Positions 1-13,628 of a stretch of DNA of 64,000 nucleotides are shown piece after piece (position 1 is the stretch's first letter; each line of letters opens with the position of its first letter). Under the pieces are notes generated by a model. It was given only the letters and a program-made list of their open reading frames with translations, was not told the DNA's origin and searched no databases. This DNA comes from Phytohabitans aurantiacus (GTDB lineage: Bacteria; Actinomycetota; Actinomycetes; Mycobacteriales; Micromonosporaceae). The DNA is taken from the NCBI RefSeq assembly GCF_027923225.1, contig NZ_BSDI01000013.1:96228-160227 (forward strand), given 5' to 3'. A program made the position numbers and the translations under genes.

Positions 1-69
1 CCCCCCCCCCCCCCCCACGACAAGGCCTAGAACCCACCCTGCAACACGAAATACGAGGGATAGGACCAA
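1..69 (+). other. rpoB-rpoC spacer with a 16-nt C run
   Basis: The spacer ahead of rpoC starts with sixteen consecutive C residues (1-16). It ends with a GAGGGA ribosome-binding site (55-60) nine bases before the rpoC GTG. rpoB would be expected just upstream, outside the window. A homopolymer this long at the very edge could be genuine or a contig-end artefact. Confidence 0.6.
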
Positions 70-3957
<3,888 letters not shown>

Positions 3958-3973
3958 AGAGCTGTTGGTCAAA

Positions 3974-4008
3974 GAGGCGCCCCGCACTGTTTCAGTGCGG
4001 GGCGCCTC
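3974..4008 (+). terminator. rho-independent-type terminator after rpoC
   Basis: A perfect 15-bp inverted repeat (3974-3988 with 3994-4008) has a 5-nt loop and begins 16 bases after the rpoC stop. It is followed by CGCTTTGT, a short T-containing tract rather than a long U run, as is common in actinobacteria. Confidence 0.85.
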
Positions 4009-4027
4009 CGCTTTGTAGGCTTGTGGC

Positions 4028-4372
4028 GTGGTGACGTCGCCGGCCCTGCGCCATCCGATGGATCCGGAGCCGGTGCGCTCCACCAAAGCCGGCACCGTGT
4101 TCGCGCTCGGCCTGATCGGGCTCCTCACCGGCCCGATGGTCGGCGGGGTGGTGCCAGCCACCATCGCGCTCGTCCTGTCCATGCAGGCGCGCCGCGAGGC
4201 GTACGCCTCCGGGGGCTATCTGACCGGCGGCGCGTGGCTGCGCCGCGGTGAGCGGCTGGCCTGGGCCGGCATCGCGCTGGCCGCGATCACCGTGGTGATC
4301 GCGCTGATCATCGGCGTGGTTGACTTCGCGGGCAGCCCAGCCGGGCGCGACTTCAGCCCGACGGTCGACTAG
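4028..4372 (+). CDS. small two-TM membrane protein, DUF4190-like
   Basis: This 114-aa protein has two hydrophobic segments, at about residues 21-50 and 75-98. They are separated by a short loop carrying the RREAYASGGYLTGGAWL stretch. That pattern resembles the DUF4190 family of small actinobacterial membrane proteins; its biochemical role is not known to me. Two consecutive GTG codons (4028, 4031) could start it, and no clear Shine-Dalgarno precedes them. It ends nine bases before the next membrane-protein gene, so the pair is probably cotranscribed. The rpoC terminator separates it from the upstream operon. Confidence 0.7.
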   Translation: MVTSPALRHPMDPEPVRSTKAGTVFALGLIGLLTGPMVGGVVPATIALVLSMQARREAYASGGYLTGGAWLRRGERLAWAGIALAAITVVIALIIGVVDFAGSPAGRDFSPTVD

Positions 4373-4380
4373 GGGGACAG

Positions 4381-5103
4381 ATGAGTACCGACGGGGCGCC
4401 GCCGGACGGGGCTCCGACCCCTACAGATCCGCCCACGGCGCCGCTCTCGCCTGGGCCGGCGGGGTCGACAGACCCGGCACCGGCGCCATCTGCCCAGCCG
4501 CTGGCGCCGGAGCTGGCGTGGTCGACGGATTCGCCGTGGTCAGTAGGTGCGGTTCCGCCTCCAGTGCCGCAGCCTGTCCCGACCGCCGGGTGGTCCGGCG
4601 CCGCTGGGCCGCCGCACCTCGGCGCACCGGGCCAGGTGGCAGCGGCAGAGCCGCCCGGCGCGCCGCCGCGGCCCGTTCCGCCGCCGCCGCGCGAGGCATG
4701 GGCGCGGCCGCGCAAGGTCGAGGCCGTGCCGGGCACCAGCTTCGCCCTGGTACACCTCGACGTCCCGCCGGTCACCTCTGGGCTGGCGGTCGGCGCGCTG
4801 GTGGCAGGCATCGTGTCCATCCTGGTTTCGTTCGTCGTCGGCTGCTTTGGTCTCGCCGGCGCGCAGGACGGCTGGGGCGTCTGGGTTGGTGGGGCGTTCG
4901 CTCTGGTGGCCGCCGTCACGGGAGGCGCCGGCGTCGTGCTCGGCTGGCTGGGCATGCGCCAGATCCGGCAGGTGGCCCCACCGCCAGCGATCCGCTTCAC
5001 CGGCCGCGGCGTCGCGATCTCCGGCATTGCCTGCGGCGCTACCGGCCTGGGCCTGACCGTGCTGGGCTTGGCGATGGCCGCCCTGATCCAGGCGGCCTCC
5101 TAG
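4381..5103 (+). CDS. proline-rich membrane protein with DUF4190-like C-terminus
   Basis: This 240-aa protein has a low-complexity Pro/Ala-rich N-terminus (about residues 1-125, probably cytoplasmic and disordered). Three hydrophobic segments follow, at about 138-165, 172-198 and 212-238, in a DUF4190-like arrangement. ATG 4381 is preceded by AGGGGGA. It follows the 114-aa membrane protein by eight bases and probably shares its transcript. The two may be paralogous membrane segments, one carrying the extra tail. No enzymatic motif is visible and no function is assigned. Confidence 0.7.
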   Translation: MSTDGAPPDGAPTPTDPPTAPLSPGPAGSTDPAPAPSAQPLAPELAWSTDSPWSVGAVPPPVPQPVPTAGWSGAAGPPHLGAPGQVAAAEPPGAPPRPVPPPPREAWARPRKVEAVPGTSFALVHLDVPPVTSGLAVGALVAGIVSILVSFVVGCFGLAGAQDGWGVWVGGAFALVAAVTGGAGVVLGWLGMRQIRQVAPPPAIRFTGRGVAISGIACGATGLGLTVLGLAMAALIQAAS

Positions 5104-5237
5104 CACCTGCCCGCGGGCCGGCGGGTGTGGGCGGGGGATGGGTGCCCCGGGCCGGTGGGGGTGGATCGGGGCGAGGTACACTTGTCAACTGGAGTCGTCC
5201 GCCGGTGGGTGGGATGGGGAAGAGGGAGTCCTCCGTT

Positions 5238-5266
5238 TTGACCTGTGCGCTCACGGTGGGTACTCT
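5238..5266 (+). promoter_or_regulatory. rpsL (str operon) housekeeping-type promoter
   Basis: TTGACC at 5238-5243 and TACTCT at 5261-5266 are separated by exactly 17 bases. This is the best housekeeping-sigma promoter match in the window. The predicted start is near 5273, immediately before a GC-rich hairpin. Confidence 0.8.
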
Positions 5267-5275
5267 TTCCCCTCG

Positions 5276-5295
5276 TGCCCGGGCTTGCCCGGGCA
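5276..5295 (+). other. 5'-terminal hairpin of the rpsL leader
   Basis: TGCCCGGG (5276-5283) and CCCGGGCA (5288-5295) form an 8-bp stem with a 4-base loop. It begins only about three bases after the predicted transcription start. A 5'-end hairpin could protect the mRNA; there is no T-run, so it does not look like a terminator. Confidence 0.5.
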
Positions 5296-5382
5296 ATCCG
5301 TGCGTGCGCCCTTAGAGGGTCGCCGCACGACAACGAGACAGCCCGGTTCACGCGTCAGCGTGCGCCGGAACCGTGTGCCGGA

Positions 5383-5401
5383 CGACACGCCCGACCGCGG
5401 G
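5383..5401 (+). repeat. 19-nt leader element shared with rpsJ (copy 1)
   Basis: The sequence cgacacgcccgaccgcggg occurs here in the rpsL leader and again, base for base, at 9941-9959 in the rpsJ leader. Both copies sit about 65-105 bases before an r-protein start codon, so a conserved leader function is likely. What it binds cannot be read from the sequence. Confidence 0.6.
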
Positions 5402-5485
5402 TGCCGGAGAAGCCCGCGAGGGCCGACCCGGAAGCACGACAGAAGGCACACAAAAAGAAGCAAGCAAGGGAGCGGAGAGACCCCG

Positions 5486-5860
5486 GTGCCCACGATCCAG
5501 CAGTTGGTCCGCAAGGGCCGTCAGGCGAAGACGAGCAAGACCAAGACGCCGGCGCTGAAGGGAAGCCCTCAGCGGCGCGGTGTGTGCACGCGCGTCTACA
5601 CCACCACCCCGAAGAAGCCGAACTCGGCGCTGCGCAAGGTCGCTCGTGTGAAGCTGAGCAGCCAGATCGAGGTGACCGCGTACATCCCGGGCGTCGGCCA
5701 CAACCTGCAGGAGCACTCGATCGTGCTCGTCCGCGGCGGCCGGGTGAAGGACCTCCCCGGCGTGCGGTACAAGATCGTCCGTGGTTCGCTGGACACGCAG
5801 GGCGTCCGCAACCGCAAGCAGGCCCGCAGCCGCTACGGCGCGAAGAAGGAGAAGAGCTGA
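5486..5860 (+). CDS. rpsL: 30S ribosomal protein S12
   Basis: S12 (124 aa) sits in the decoding centre of the small subunit. The conserved PKKPNSALRK block and the GGRVKDLPGVRY loop are both intact. The lysines where streptomycin-resistance changes usually arise are unaltered, and the loop carries the aspartate that is methylthiolated in other bacteria. I chose GTG 5486, which gives the universal N-terminus MPTIQQLVRKGRQ and has GGAG eight bases upstream. Longer in-frame extensions run into the leader and lack family similarity. It is the first gene of the str operon, one base before rpsG. Confidence 0.97.
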   Translation: MPTIQQLVRKGRQAKTSKTKTPALKGSPQRRGVCTRVYTTTPKKPNSALRKVARVKLSSQIEVTAYIPGVGHNLQEHSIVLVRGGRVKDLPGVRYKIVRGSLDTQGVRNRKQARSRYGAKKEKS

Positions 5861-5861
5861 C

Positions 5862-6332
5862 ATGCCGCGTAAAGGCCCCGCTCCGCGCCGGCCGCTGGTC
5901 GCGGACCCGGTGTTCAACTCGCCGCTGGTCACCCAGCTGATCAACAAGATCCTGATGCGTGGCAAGCGTCAGCTCGCCGAGCGGATCGTGTACGGCGCGC
6001 TCGAGGGCTGCCGTGAGAAGACCGGCACCGACCCGGTCGTCACGCTGAAGCGCGCGATGGACAACGTCAAGCCGACCCTCGAGGTACGCAGCCGCCGTGT
6101 CGGTGGCGCGACCTACCAGGTTCCCGTCGAGGTGCGTCCGCCCCGGGCGACCACCCTGGGCCTGCGGTGGCTGGTGACGTACTCGAAGGCGCGTCGCGAG
6201 AAGACCATGATCGAGCGCCTGCAGAACGAGCTGCTCGACGCGAGCAACGGCCTCGGTGCCGCCGTGAAGCGGCGCGAGGACACGCACAAGATGGCGGAGT
6301 CCAACAAGGCCTTCGCTCACTACCGCTGGTAA
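5862..6332 (+). CDS. rpsG: 30S ribosomal protein S7
   Basis: S7 (156 aa) nucleates assembly of the 30S head and contacts the E-site tRNA. The ATG at 5862 yields the family-typical start MPRKGPAPRRPL, and the length equals the usual 156 residues. It lies one base after the rpsL stop, which suggests translational coupling. In other bacteria S7 is the autoregulator of the str operon; no specific S7 target could be recognised here. fusA follows after 40 bases. Confidence 0.97.
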   Translation: MPRKGPAPRRPLVADPVFNSPLVTQLINKILMRGKRQLAERIVYGALEGCREKTGTDPVVTLKRAMDNVKPTLEVRSRRVGGATYQVPVEVRPPRATTLGLRWLVTYSKARREKTMIERLQNELLDASNGLGAAVKRREDTHKMAESNKAFAHYRW

Positions 6333-6372
6333 CCACAGCGGTCACCGACGAGACGAAGAAGTAGGGATTATC

Positions 6373-8472
<2,100 letters not shown>

Positions 8473-8552
8473 GAGCTGCGCTAGACCGGGCCTGATGGCC
8501 GCACAGTTGCAAGACCAAGCGTACGAACCAAGAAGTCCACAGGAGGACACCA

Positions 8553-9746
8553 GTGGCGAAGGCGAAGTTCGAGCGGACTAAGCCGCACGTCAACATCGGC
8601 ACCATTGGTCACATCGACCACGGTAAGACGACGCTGACCGCGGCCATCACCAAGGTCCTGCACGACAAGATGCCCGACCTGAACCCCTACACGCCGTTCG
8701 ACGAGATCGACAAGGCGCCGGAGGAGAAGGCCCGCGGCATCACGATCTCGATCGCGCACGTCGAGTACCAGACCGAGGCGCGCCACTACGCGCACGTCGA
8801 CTGTCCTGGTCACGCCGACTACATCAAGAACATGATCACCGGTGCCGCCCAGATGGACGGCGCGATCCTGGTGGTCGCGGCGACCGACGGCCCGATGCCG
8901 CAGACCAAGGAGCACGTGCTCCTGGCCCGCCAGGTCGGCGTTCCCTACATCGTCGTGGCGCTCAACAAGAGCGACATGGTCGAGGACGAGGAACTGCTCG
9001 AGCTGGTCGAGCTCGAGGTCCGCGAGCTGCTGAGCACGTACGAGTTCCCGGGCGACGACGTCCCGGTCGTGCGCGTGTCGGCGCTCAAGGCCCTCGAGGG
9101 CGACGCCGAGTGGACCGAGAAGCTCATGGAGCTGATGGGCGCGGTCGACACCGCGATCCCGCAGCCCGAGCGTGAGACCGAGAAGCCGTTCCTCATGCCC
9201 ATCGAGGACGTCTTCACGATCACCGGTCGCGGCACCGTGGTGACCGGTCGCGCCGAGCGCGGCATCCTCAAGCCGAACGAGGAGGTTGAGATCGTCGGTA
9301 TCCGCGAGAAGTCGATCAAGACCACCTGCACCGGCATCGAGATGTTCCGCAAGCTGCTCGACGAGGCTCGCGCTGGCGAGAACGTCGGTCTGCTCCTGCG
9401 TGGCGTCAAGCGCGAGGACGTCGAGCGCGGCATGGTGGTCGTCAAGCCGGGCACCACGACCCCGCACACGGAGTTCGAGGCGACCGTCTACATCCTCTCC
9501 AAGGAGGAGGGTGGCCGGCACACCCCGTTCTTCCAGAACTACCGGCCGCAGTTCTACTTCCGCACCACCGACGTCACCGGTGTCGTCACGCTGCCCGAGG
9601 GCACCGAGATGGTCATGCCGGGCGACAACACCTCGATGACCGTGAAGCTCATCCAGCCCATCGCTATGGACCTGGGTCTGAAGTTCGCGATCCGCGAGGG
9701 TGGCCGCACCGTCGGCGCCGGTCAGGTTACCAAGATCATCAAGTGA
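8553..9746 (+). CDS. tuf: elongation factor Tu
   Basis: EF-Tu (397 aa) delivers aminoacyl-tRNA to the ribosomal A site. The GTPase motifs GHIDHGKTT, DCPGHADY and NKSDMV are present, followed by the two beta-barrel domains at standard length. GTG 8553 is preceded by AGGAGGA (8541-8547), one of the best ribosome-binding sites in the window and in keeping with very high expression. It is the last gene of the str operon. A 277-base spacer containing the S10-operon promoter and leader follows. Residues linked to elfamycin resistance were not scored. Confidence 0.97.
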   Translation: MAKAKFERTKPHVNIGTIGHIDHGKTTLTAAITKVLHDKMPDLNPYTPFDEIDKAPEEKARGITISIAHVEYQTEARHYAHVDCPGHADYIKNMITGAAQMDGAILVVAATDGPMPQTKEHVLLARQVGVPYIVVALNKSDMVEDEELLELVELEVRELLSTYEFPGDDVPVVRVSALKALEGDAEWTEKLMELMGAVDTAIPQPERETEKPFLMPIEDVFTITGRGTVVTGRAERGILKPNEEVEIVGIREKSIKTTCTGIEMFRKLLDEARAGENVGLLLRGVKREDVERGMVVVKPGTTTPHTEFEATVYILSKEEGGRHTPFFQNYRPQFYFRTTDVTGVVTLPEGTEMVMPGDNTSMTVKLIQPIAMDLGLKFAIREGGRTVGAGQVTKIIK

Positions 9747-9760
9747 GCTGGGTAACCCGA

Positions 9761-9791
9761 TTGGACCTGCTGTACGCGAGTACGGCATACT
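9761..9791 (+). promoter_or_regulatory. candidate S10-operon (rpsJ) promoter
   Basis: TTGGAC (9761-9766) and CATACT (9786-9791) are separated by 19 bases; shifting the -35 one base to TGGACC gives 18. It lies just after the tuf stop. A start near 9798 would give a leader of about 225 nt before rpsJ. Confidence 0.5.
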
Positions 9792-9815
9792 AGTCAGGTT
9801 GCGCTTTGCGCGGGG

Positions 9816-9842
9816 TGGCCGGCTGCCCATTGCAGCCGGCCA
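9816..9842 (+). terminator. 11-bp hairpin between tuf and rpsJ
   Basis: A perfect 11-bp stem (9816-9826 with 9832-9842) with a 5-base loop lies 70 bases after tuf and about 20 bases after the candidate rpsJ start point. There is no T-run. It could end str transcripts, attenuate the S10 operon, or serve as an r-protein binding site; the sequence does not decide between these. Confidence 0.5.
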
Positions 9843-9940
9843 TCCTCGCGGGTGGCCGGGGGTTTGATACGCCCGGTACCTCGAACCCCGCACCAACCAG
9901 ATCGCCTCGTTCGCACGGGGCGGAGCCTGGCCAAGGGGCG

Positions 9941-9985
9941 CGACACGCCCGACCGCGGGGGTCGGACAAGGGGTGCGAAGCCCCT
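9941..9985 (+). repeat. 19-nt shared leader element (copy 2) with two small hairpins
   Basis: Bases 9941-9959 repeat the rpsL-leader element exactly. Here it forms part of a small stem, CCGACC (9949-9954) with GGTCGG (9960-9965). A second stem, AGGGG (9969-9973) with CCCCT (9981-9985), follows at once. The compact fold lies 39 bases before the rpsJ ATG. Confidence 0.6.
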
Positions 9986-10023
9986 CACCACAGCGGCATC
10001 GAGAGAAGGAAACAGAAGCCACC

Positions 10024-10332
10024 ATGGCGGGACAGAAGATCCGCATCCGGCTCAAGGCCTACGACCACGAGGTCGTCGACTCCTCGGCGCGCAAGATCGT
10101 GGAGACGGTGACCCGTACCGGTGCTCAGGTCGCGGGCCCGGTGCCGCTGCCAACGGAGATCAACCGTTTCTGCGTGATCCGTTCGCCGCACAAGTACAAG
10201 GACTCGCGCGAGCACTTCGAGATGCGCACGCACAAGCGTCTGATCGACATCATCGACCCGACCCCCAAGACGGTCGACTCGCTCATGCGTCTCGACCTGC
10301 CGGCTGGCGTCGACATCGAGATCAAGCTGTAG
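10024..10332 (+). CDS. rpsJ: 30S ribosomal protein S10
   Basis: S10 (102 aa) is a 30S head protein and, as NusE, also part of antitermination complexes. ATG 10024 gives the standard N-terminus [19 protein letters not shown]. An AAGGA motif lies upstream at 10006-10010. The flexible-loop region [19 protein letters not shown] is intact. It opens the S10 operon behind a long structured leader. In enterobacteria this operon is controlled by L4 acting on the leader; whether that holds here is unknown. Confidence 0.97.
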
Positions 10333-10345
10333 GGACTGCGAACTC

Positions 10346-11008
10346 ATGGACAGGCAAGTGAAGGGCATCCTGGGCGCCAAGCTCGGCATGACCCAGGTCT
10401 GGGACAACGGCCGCGTCGTCCCGGTGACCGTGGTTCAGGCCGGCCCTTGTGTCGTGACCCAGGTCCGCACCCCCGACAAGGATGGCTACTCGGCGATCCA
10501 GCTCGCGTTTGGCGCGATCGACCCCCGCAAGGTGAACAAGCCGGAGTCCGGCCACTTCGCCAAGTCGGGTGCCGCGCCGCGCCGGCACATCGTCGAGCTG
10601 CGCACGACCGACGCGAGCGAGTACGAGCTGGGGCAGGAGGTCACCGTCGAGGCGTTCGAGTCCGGCGCGCTGATCGACGTCACCGGCAAGACCAAGGGCA
10701 AGGGCTTCGCGGGTGTGATGAAGCGTCACGGCTTCCACGGCCTGCGCGCGAGCCACGGTGTCGAGCGCAAGCACCGCTCGCCCGGCTCGATCGGCGCCTG
10801 CGCCACCCCTGGCCGCGTCTTCAAGGGTGTTCGGATGGCTGGCCGCATGGGCGGCGTCCGGTACACCGTGCAGAACCTGACGGTGCAGCGGGTCGAGTCT
10901 GACGACAACCTGCTGCTGATCAAGGGCGCGATCCCCGGCCCGAAGGGTGCGCTCGTGTTCGTGCGCTCCGCGGCCAAGGCGCCCGCGAAGGGTGGTGCGG
11001 CGAAGTGA
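10346..11008 (+). CDS. rplC: 50S ribosomal protein L3
   Basis: L3 (220 aa) binds near the peptidyl-transferase centre and helps start 50S assembly. The N-terminus MDRQVKGILGAKLGMTQVWD and the extended-loop region HRSPGSIGACATPGRVFKG are typical. Length is normal for actinobacteria. ATG 10346 follows rpsJ by 13 bases. Its TGA overlaps the rplD GTG in a four-base GTGA junction, a sign of translational coupling. Confidence 0.97.
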   Translation: MDRQVKGILGAKLGMTQVWDNGRVVPVTVVQAGPCVVTQVRTPDKDGYSAIQLAFGAIDPRKVNKPESGHFAKSGAAPRRHIVELRTTDASEYELGQEVTVEAFESGALIDVTGKTKGKGFAGVMKRHGFHGLRASHGVERKHRSPGSIGACATPGRVFKGVRMAGRMGGVRYTVQNLTVQRVESDDNLLLIKGAIPGPKGALVFVRSAAKAPAKGGAAK

Positions 11009-11670
11009 CCACGGTTGGCGTTCTGACCCCCGAGGGCACCACGGCCGGCTCCGTCGAGCTGCCGGGCGACGTCTTCGACGTGCAGGCGAACATCCCGCTG
11101 ATGCACCAGGTCGTCGTCGCCCAGCTCGCGGCCGCGCGCCAGGGCACGCACAAGGTCAAGACCCGCGGTGAGGTCGCCGGTGGCGGCAAGAAGCCGTACA
11201 AGCAGAAGGGCACCGGCCGCGCCCGTCAGGGCTCGATCCGGGCGCCGCAGTTCGCCGGCGGTGGCGTCGTGCACGGCCCCGTGCCGCGCGACTACAGCCA
11301 GCGGACCCCCAAGAAGATGAAGGTGGCCGCCCTGCGCGGTGCGCTGTCCGACCGGGCCCGCGAGGGGCGGGTGCACGTGGTCCAGGCCTTCATCGGCGGC
11401 GAGAAGCCGTCGACCAAGGAGGCGCTGAAGACCCTGCGCACCGCCACCGAGCGCGCCCGCGTCCTGGTCGTGCTGGGTGCGGAAGACGAGCTGAGCTGGC
11501 TGTCGCTGCGCAACCTCGCCGGCAACGGCGTCCACGTGCTCGACGCGGGTCAGCTCAACACGTATGACGTGCTGGTCTCCGACGACGTCGTGTTCACCAA
11601 GGACGCTCTCGACGAGTTCCTGGGCCGGGGCGCCAGCCAGGCCGAGACCAGCGAGGAGGCGGACAAGTGA
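11005..11670 (+). CDS. rplD: 50S ribosomal protein L4
   Basis: L4 (221 aa) lines the peptide exit tunnel. The tunnel-reaching loop (KKPYKQKGTGRARQGSIRAP) is present with no insertion or deletion, so there is no visible sign of macrolide-resistance changes. It starts at GTG 11005 and overlaps rplC by four bases. Its own TGA overlaps the rplW GTG in the same way. In E. coli this protein represses its own operon; that is not established here. Confidence 0.96.
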   Translation: MTTVGVLTPEGTTAGSVELPGDVFDVQANIPLMHQVVVAQLAAARQGTHKVKTRGEVAGGGKKPYKQKGTGRARQGSIRAPQFAGGGVVHGPVPRDYSQRTPKKMKVAALRGALSDRAREGRVHVVQAFIGGEKPSTKEALKTLRTATERARVLVVLGAEDELSWLSLRNLAGNGVHVLDAGQLNTYDVLVSDDVVFTKDALDEFLGRGASQAETSEEADK

Positions 11671-11969
11671 CCACCATCGCGGATCCGCGCGACATCATCG
11701 TCGCGCCGATCGTTTCGGAGAAGAGCTACAGCGTCCTCGACCAGAACTGGTACACGTTCCTGGTCCACCCGGACGCGAACAAGACCCAGATCAAGATCGC
11801 TATCCAGCAGATCTTCAACGTCCGGGTCCTGACGGTCAACACCGCCAATCGCGAGGGCAAGCGCAAGCGCACCCGCACCGGATGGGGCAAGCGCAAGGAC
11901 ACCAAGCGGGCGCTGGTGAAGCTGGCTGACGGTGACCGCATCGAGGCCTTCGGCGGCCCGGTCAGCTAA
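11667..11969 (+). CDS. rplW: 50S ribosomal protein L23
   Basis: L23 (100 aa) sits at the tunnel exit and is the docking site for trigger factor and SRP. The conserved PIVSEKSY start block and the GKRKRTRTGWGKRKDTKRA loop are visible. GTG 11667 overlaps the rplD stop by four bases. rplB follows after 14 bases. Length is normal. Confidence 0.96.
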   Translation: MTTIADPRDIIVAPIVSEKSYSVLDQNWYTFLVHPDANKTQIKIAIQQIFNVRVLTVNTANREGKRKRTRTGWGKRKDTKRALVKLADGDRIEAFGGPVS

Positions 11970-11983
11970 GGGGTTGTCTAAAA

Positions 11984-12823
11984 ATGCCGATTCGTAAGTA
12001 CAAGCCGACGACGCCGGGCCGCCGTGGCTCCAGCGTTGCCGACTTCGCTGAGATCACCCGGTCCACGCCGGAGAAGTCGCTCCTGGCTCCGTTGCCGAAG
12101 AAGGGCGGCCGCAACGCCCACGGCAAGATCACCACGCGGCACCAGGGCGGCGGCCACAAGCGGCAGTACCGCCTGATCGACTTCAAGCGGGTCGACAAGG
12201 ACGGTGTGCCGGCGAAGGTCGCGCACATCGAGTACGACCCCAACCGCACCGCCCGCATCGCACTGCTGCACTACGCCGACGGCGAGAAGCGCTACATCAT
12301 CGCGCCGAAGGACATCAAGCAGGGCGACCGGATCGAGTCCGGCCCGGGCGCCGACATCAAGCCGGGTAACAACCTGCCGCTGCGCAACATCCCGGTGGGT
12401 ACCCAGATCCACTGCGTGGAGCTGCGTCCCGGCGGTGGCGCCAAGATGGCCCGCTCGGCCGGTGTCGGCATCCAGCTGCTCGGCCGCGAGGGCGCGTACG
12501 CCACGCTCCGGATGCCCTCGGGCGAGATCCGTCGCGTCGACGTGCGCTGCCGCGCGACCGTTGGCGAGATCGGCAACGCCGACCAGTCAAACATCAACTG
12601 GGGCAAGGCCGGCCGTATGCGCTGGAAGGGCAAGCGCCCGACCGTCCGCGGTGTCGCCATGAACCCGGTCGACCACCCGCACGGTGGTGGTGAGGGCAAG
12701 ACCTCTGGTGGTCGCCACCCGGTGAACCCTCAGGGCAAGCCCGAGGGCCGCACCCGCCGCAAGGGCCAGCCGAGCGACCGGCTGATCGTCCGCCGTCGTT
12801 ACGCCAACCGGAAGCGGGGTTAA
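11984..12823 (+). CDS. rplB: 50S ribosomal protein L2
   Basis: L2 (279 aa) is one of the most conserved 50S proteins and is needed for subunit association and peptidyl-transferase activity. The N-terminus MPIRKYKPTTPGRRGSSVAD and the C-terminal PVDHPHGGGEGKTSGGRHP motif, which carries the conserved histidine near the catalytic centre, are intact. It starts at ATG 11984 and ends three bases before rpsS. Confidence 0.97.
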   Translation: MPIRKYKPTTPGRRGSSVADFAEITRSTPEKSLLAPLPKKGGRNAHGKITTRHQGGGHKRQYRLIDFKRVDKDGVPAKVAHIEYDPNRTARIALLHYADGEKRYIIAPKDIKQGDRIESGPGADIKPGNNLPLRNIPVGTQIHCVELRPGGGAKMARSAGVGIQLLGREGAYATLRMPSGEIRRVDVRCRATVGEIGNADQSNINWGKAGRMRWKGKRPTVRGVAMNPVDHPHGGGEGKTSGGRHPVNPQGKPEGRTRRKGQPSDRLIVRRRYANRKRG

Positions 12824-12826
12824 CCC

Positions 12827-13108
12827 ATGCCGCGCAGTCTCAAGAAGGGCCCGTTCATCGACGACCACCTGCTCAAGAAGGTGGAAGTCCAGAACGAAAA
12901 GGGCTCCAAGAACGTCATCAAGACCTGGTCTCGGCGTTCGACGATCATCCCCGAGATGCTCGGGCACACGATCGCCGTTCACGACGGCCGCAAGCACGTC
13001 CCGGTGTTCGTCACCGAGTCGATGGTCGGGCACAAGCTCGGCGAGTTCGCGCTGACCCGCACGTTCAAGGGTCACGAGAAGGACGACCGCAAGAGCCGCA
13101 GGCGCTGA
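12827..13108 (+). CDS. rpsS: 30S ribosomal protein S19
   Basis: S19 (93 aa) lies in the 30S head next to S13 and the B1 intersubunit bridges. MPRSLKKGPFIDDHLLKKV and the segment GHTIAVHDGRKHVPVFVTE match the family. The start is ATG 12827, three bases after rplB. A 37-base spacer precedes rplV, one of the longer gaps inside this operon. Confidence 0.97.
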   Translation: MPRSLKKGPFIDDHLLKKVEVQNEKGSKNVIKTWSRRSTIIPEMLGHTIAVHDGRKHVPVFVTESMVGHKLGEFALTRTFKGHEKDDRKSRRR

Positions 13109-13145
13109 GCGGGCAAACGGATTAGGGATCAAGGGGTTTACAGCG

Positions 13146-13628
13146 ATGCCAGTTAAGGGCGACGCTCCGGTACTCCCGGGCGCCCGGGCGGTTGCACGCC
13201 ACGTGCGTATCTCGCCGACCAAGGCGCGCCGGGTGGTCAACCTCGTCCGCGGTTTGCCCGCGCAGGAGGCGCTCACGGTGCTGAAGTTCGCGCCGCAAGC
13301 CGCGAGCGAGCAGGTCTACAAGGTCCTCGCCAGCGCGATCGCGAACGCCGAGAACAACGAGCGGCTGGACCCCGACGCGCTGCTCGTCAGCGAGGCGTAC
13401 GTCGACGAGGGTCCGACGCTCAAGCGGTTCCAGCCGCGGGCGCAGGGCCGCGCGTACCGGATCCGCAAGCGCACCTGCCACATCACGATCGCGGTCGAGG
13501 CCGTGGCGCCCTCGGCGCCGGGTCCTCGCAAGGCTGCTAACAAAGCCGCGGCCAAGGCGGCCGAGCCGGCCGCCGAGACGAAGCCGGCCGAGACCAAGGC
13601 CGAGGCTGCCGAGGAAGGGACCGAGTAA
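13146..13628 (+). CDS. rplV: 50S ribosomal protein L22 with Ala/Lys-rich tail
   Basis: L22 (160 aa) contributes the second protein wall of the exit tunnel. The core is standard (RHVRISPTKARRVVNLVRG; beta-hairpin region near YVDEGPTLKRFQPRAQGRA) to about residue 118. A tail of roughly 40 residues rich in Ala, Lys and Glu follows; such tails are common in actinobacteria and probably lie on the ribosome surface. It starts at ATG 13146. The TAA overlaps the rpsC ATG by one base (TAATG). Confidence 0.96.
   Translation: MPVKGDAPVLPGARAVARHVRISPTKARRVVNLVRGLPAQEALTVLKFAPQAASEQVYKVLASAIANAENNERLDPDALLVSEAYVDEGPTLKRFQPRAQGRAYRIRKRTCHITIAVEAVAPSAPGPRKAANKAAAKAAEPAAETKPAETKAEAAEEGTE

Larger units (their letters stand above)
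5104..5485 (+). other. str operon promoter and leader region (382 bp, no gene)
   Basis: No convincing gene lies here. The stretch holds a strong promoter (5238-5266), an 8-bp hairpin at the predicted 5' end of the mRNA (5276-5295), a 19-nt element shared with the rpsJ leader (5383-5401), and a GGAG ribosome-binding site at 5474-5477, eight bases before the rpsL GTG. The predicted leader is about 210 nt, long for a ribosomal-protein mRNA, so control at the RNA level is plausible. Confidence 0.65.

Noticed and set aside
4320..5315. 331-codon + strand frame across the proline-rich membrane-protein gene
   Set aside because: It is another frame of that gene, without membrane segments or motifs, and runs into the str promoter.
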